From Symsagittifera roscoffensis (taxonomy: Eukaryota > Xenacoelomorpha > Acoela > Convolutidae), in contig NC_087069.1 of the NCBI RefSeq assembly GCF_963678635.1, positions 23,408,360 through 23,472,359 of the forward strand: a DNA stretch of 64,000 nt. Direction: 5' to 3'. The position numbers and the translations under genes are program-made. Every line of letters starts with the position of its first letter. Positions within the stretch are counted from its first letter, which is position 1. The notes under the pieces are model-generated. The model was not told the DNA's origin. It ran no database searches and worked only from the letters and a program-made list of their open reading frames with translations. This document shows positions 62,860-64,000 of this stretch, piece by piece.

Positions 62860-64000
62860 TTAAATTGGTTGATACGAGTGCATAGTCATTGGGTTCTGTG
62901 GTTGAATTGGTTGAAAAGATTGTGTATTATTTGGATTTGGCATATGTATTGGTTGTTGATTTCGTGTATCTGTTGGGTTTGGAGAGAAAATTCTATTATA
63001 TGTATGAGGTCGTCGCGATCCTTGTGTGCGATATTCTTGGGTATATGGTGCAAAAATGTCTGGTTGTAAATAATCATCATCAGATGATAAGTAATCCGTA
63101 TGATGAGGTGCTTGCTTTTTATTTTTATTTTGTTGAAAGAATGGGTAATTTTCACTATGATCCTGTGGAGGATGTGAATTAGTTCGAAAATTTACTGAGT
63201 TGGTTGTTGTCATTGGGTTATCCCAATAGTGAGAACGTACATGATTATGATTTTTTCGTGGGGGGTAGTTTGTTTTTGACGAATGTGCATAATTATAATT
63301 GTGTTCTGCAAAAGTGTTTCTTGTGAATGTTTTTCGTGTTTTTGATGGTACTGTCATGGGTCTATATGTTTGATAATCCATATGTGAATATTTTGGAGCA
63401 ACCGAAGGTTTAACGGTTGATTGTAAGGTTACTTGTGCCAGTGAAGTATTTGTACTTCTTGGTGTTGTTAAATTTGGATGTATTGGTGAAATACTTTGTT
63501 GTGTAGTTGTTGTTGTTTGGACAATTTCTTCATTTATGAAGTGTGATGGTGTTTGAAAATCTTGTTGTGTAAGATTTCTAGTTTCATTAAGGTTTTCAAT
63601 GTGTATGACGGTCGAATTTAAACTGTTATTTCGTGTATCAGGTAAAAATGTATTGTAGTTTAATGGTGTTGCATCAATGGTTACTGGTACTACTTTTACA
63701 TAATCTCTGTGGTAAGATATTGTACTTATTGCTTGACTTGAGATAGATTGTGGGATATTTATAAATGTAGGATGAGACCATTCAGGGTCCCAAACGTAGT
63801 CTGATTGTTCTGTAATGGCAGTATAATTATTTGGATTTTGAGGTCTAAAATTTTTTCTTGCTTGTGAAAATAAGTCTAAATTATGTGTGAAATAATCTAT
63901 TATAAACCATGCGAAAATTTTTTGTAGGTCATGTTTTGTGTGCTGTGAAACATCGTCTTTAGAGAAATTTTCTTTGATTATATGTAGAAAAGTTGAAAAT
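62860..64000 (-). pseudogene. gag: Gag N-terminal extension, running off the right edge
   Basis: The same minus-strand frame as the Gag ORF is open from the window edge to a single TAA at 62,860-62,862, giving at least 380 codons of Thr/Asn/Pro/Tyr/His-rich sequence with no known domain. The stop lies 79 nt before the ATG at 62,781. It is probably the N-terminal part of Gag or an upstream protein, interrupted by one nonsense change. Confidence 0.6.

Larger units (their letters stand above)
46272..64000 (-). mobile_element. Second LTR/retrovirus-like element with Env and accessory ORF (right end outside window)
   Basis: Minus-strand order from right to left: gag with zinc knuckle and protease, RT, RNase H, integrase, a small membrane ORF, a Pro/Ser-rich ORF, Env-like glycoprotein, accessory ORF, and a tandem array of the accessory ORF's 3' end. 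The gag-pol-env order and Ty3/Gypsy-type motifs fit an errantivirus-like or other endogenous-retrovirus-like element. Most frames are continuous but cut by isolated stop codons with few indels. LTRs and primer site are not visible. Confidence 0.8.

Noticed and set aside
50847-62862. Alternative genetic code to explain in-frame TAA/TGA in the second element
   Set aside because: The stops replace different residue types, and the giant element in the same window uses the standard code over thousands of codons.

Overview
This is a gene-poor, repeat-dense stretch of an invertebrate animal nuclear genome. I found no convincing single-copy host gene, rRNA, tRNA or CRISPR array. The evidence is Ty3/Gypsy-type LTR retroelements, a Penelope-like element (PLE) with a GIY-YIG endonuclease, an inverted-repeat DNA element, satellites, and AT-rich spacer with eukaryotic splice-like signals. 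The phylum cannot be fixed from sequence alone.

Layout. 1-6,780: AT-rich spacer with minisatellites and a 0.73-kb tandem duplication. 6,780-13,650: a heavily decayed Ty3/Gypsy remnant (gag, zinc knuckle, two copies of RNase H, integrase) broken up by a duplicated ~0.95-kb block. 14,600-14,926 and 40,814-42,250: the two halves of a decayed minus-strand PLE (endonuclease on the left, reverse transcriptase on the right). The PLE is split by the main object of the window. 42,250-46,270: spacer with a 982-bp inverted-repeat element. 46,270-64,000 (minus strand, running off the right edge): a second LTR/retrovirus-like element with gag-protease, RT, RNase H, integrase, an Env-like glycoprotein and an accessory ORF whose 3' end is triplicated in tandem.

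The main object (14,927-40,813, plus strand) is a young giant LTR retrotransposon of about 25.9 kb. Its two 885-bp LTRs differ at only five positions. It has a tRNA-Asn-like primer binding site and a ~3.1-kb leader full of ACCCTCC/GGAGGGT repeats and duplicated hairpin domains. Gag has two zinc knuckles. Gag and pol lie in one frame separated by a single UAG. Pol carries protease, RT and RNase H, followed by an integrase ORF. What sets it apart is cargo: a macrodomain-like (ADP-ribose-binding) C-terminus on the integrase ORF, then about 9 kb of further coding sequence downstream of pol. That cargo holds a clear SGNH/GDSL-type hydrolase domain, a second degenerate SGNH-like domain, and roughly 1,900 residues I cannot assign. 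Three ORF junctions each step back by one frame. In this copy gag is also broken by a 715-bp tandem repeat built from gag plus leader sequence.

Working model (inference): leader RNA structures serve packaging or translation, UAG readthrough sets the Gag:Pol ratio, and the downstream polyprotein with hydrolase and macrodomain modules is an accessory programme possibly aimed at host nucleotide, ADP-ribose or esterified substrates. The second element is older: its reading frames are mostly preserved but interrupted by isolated stop codons.
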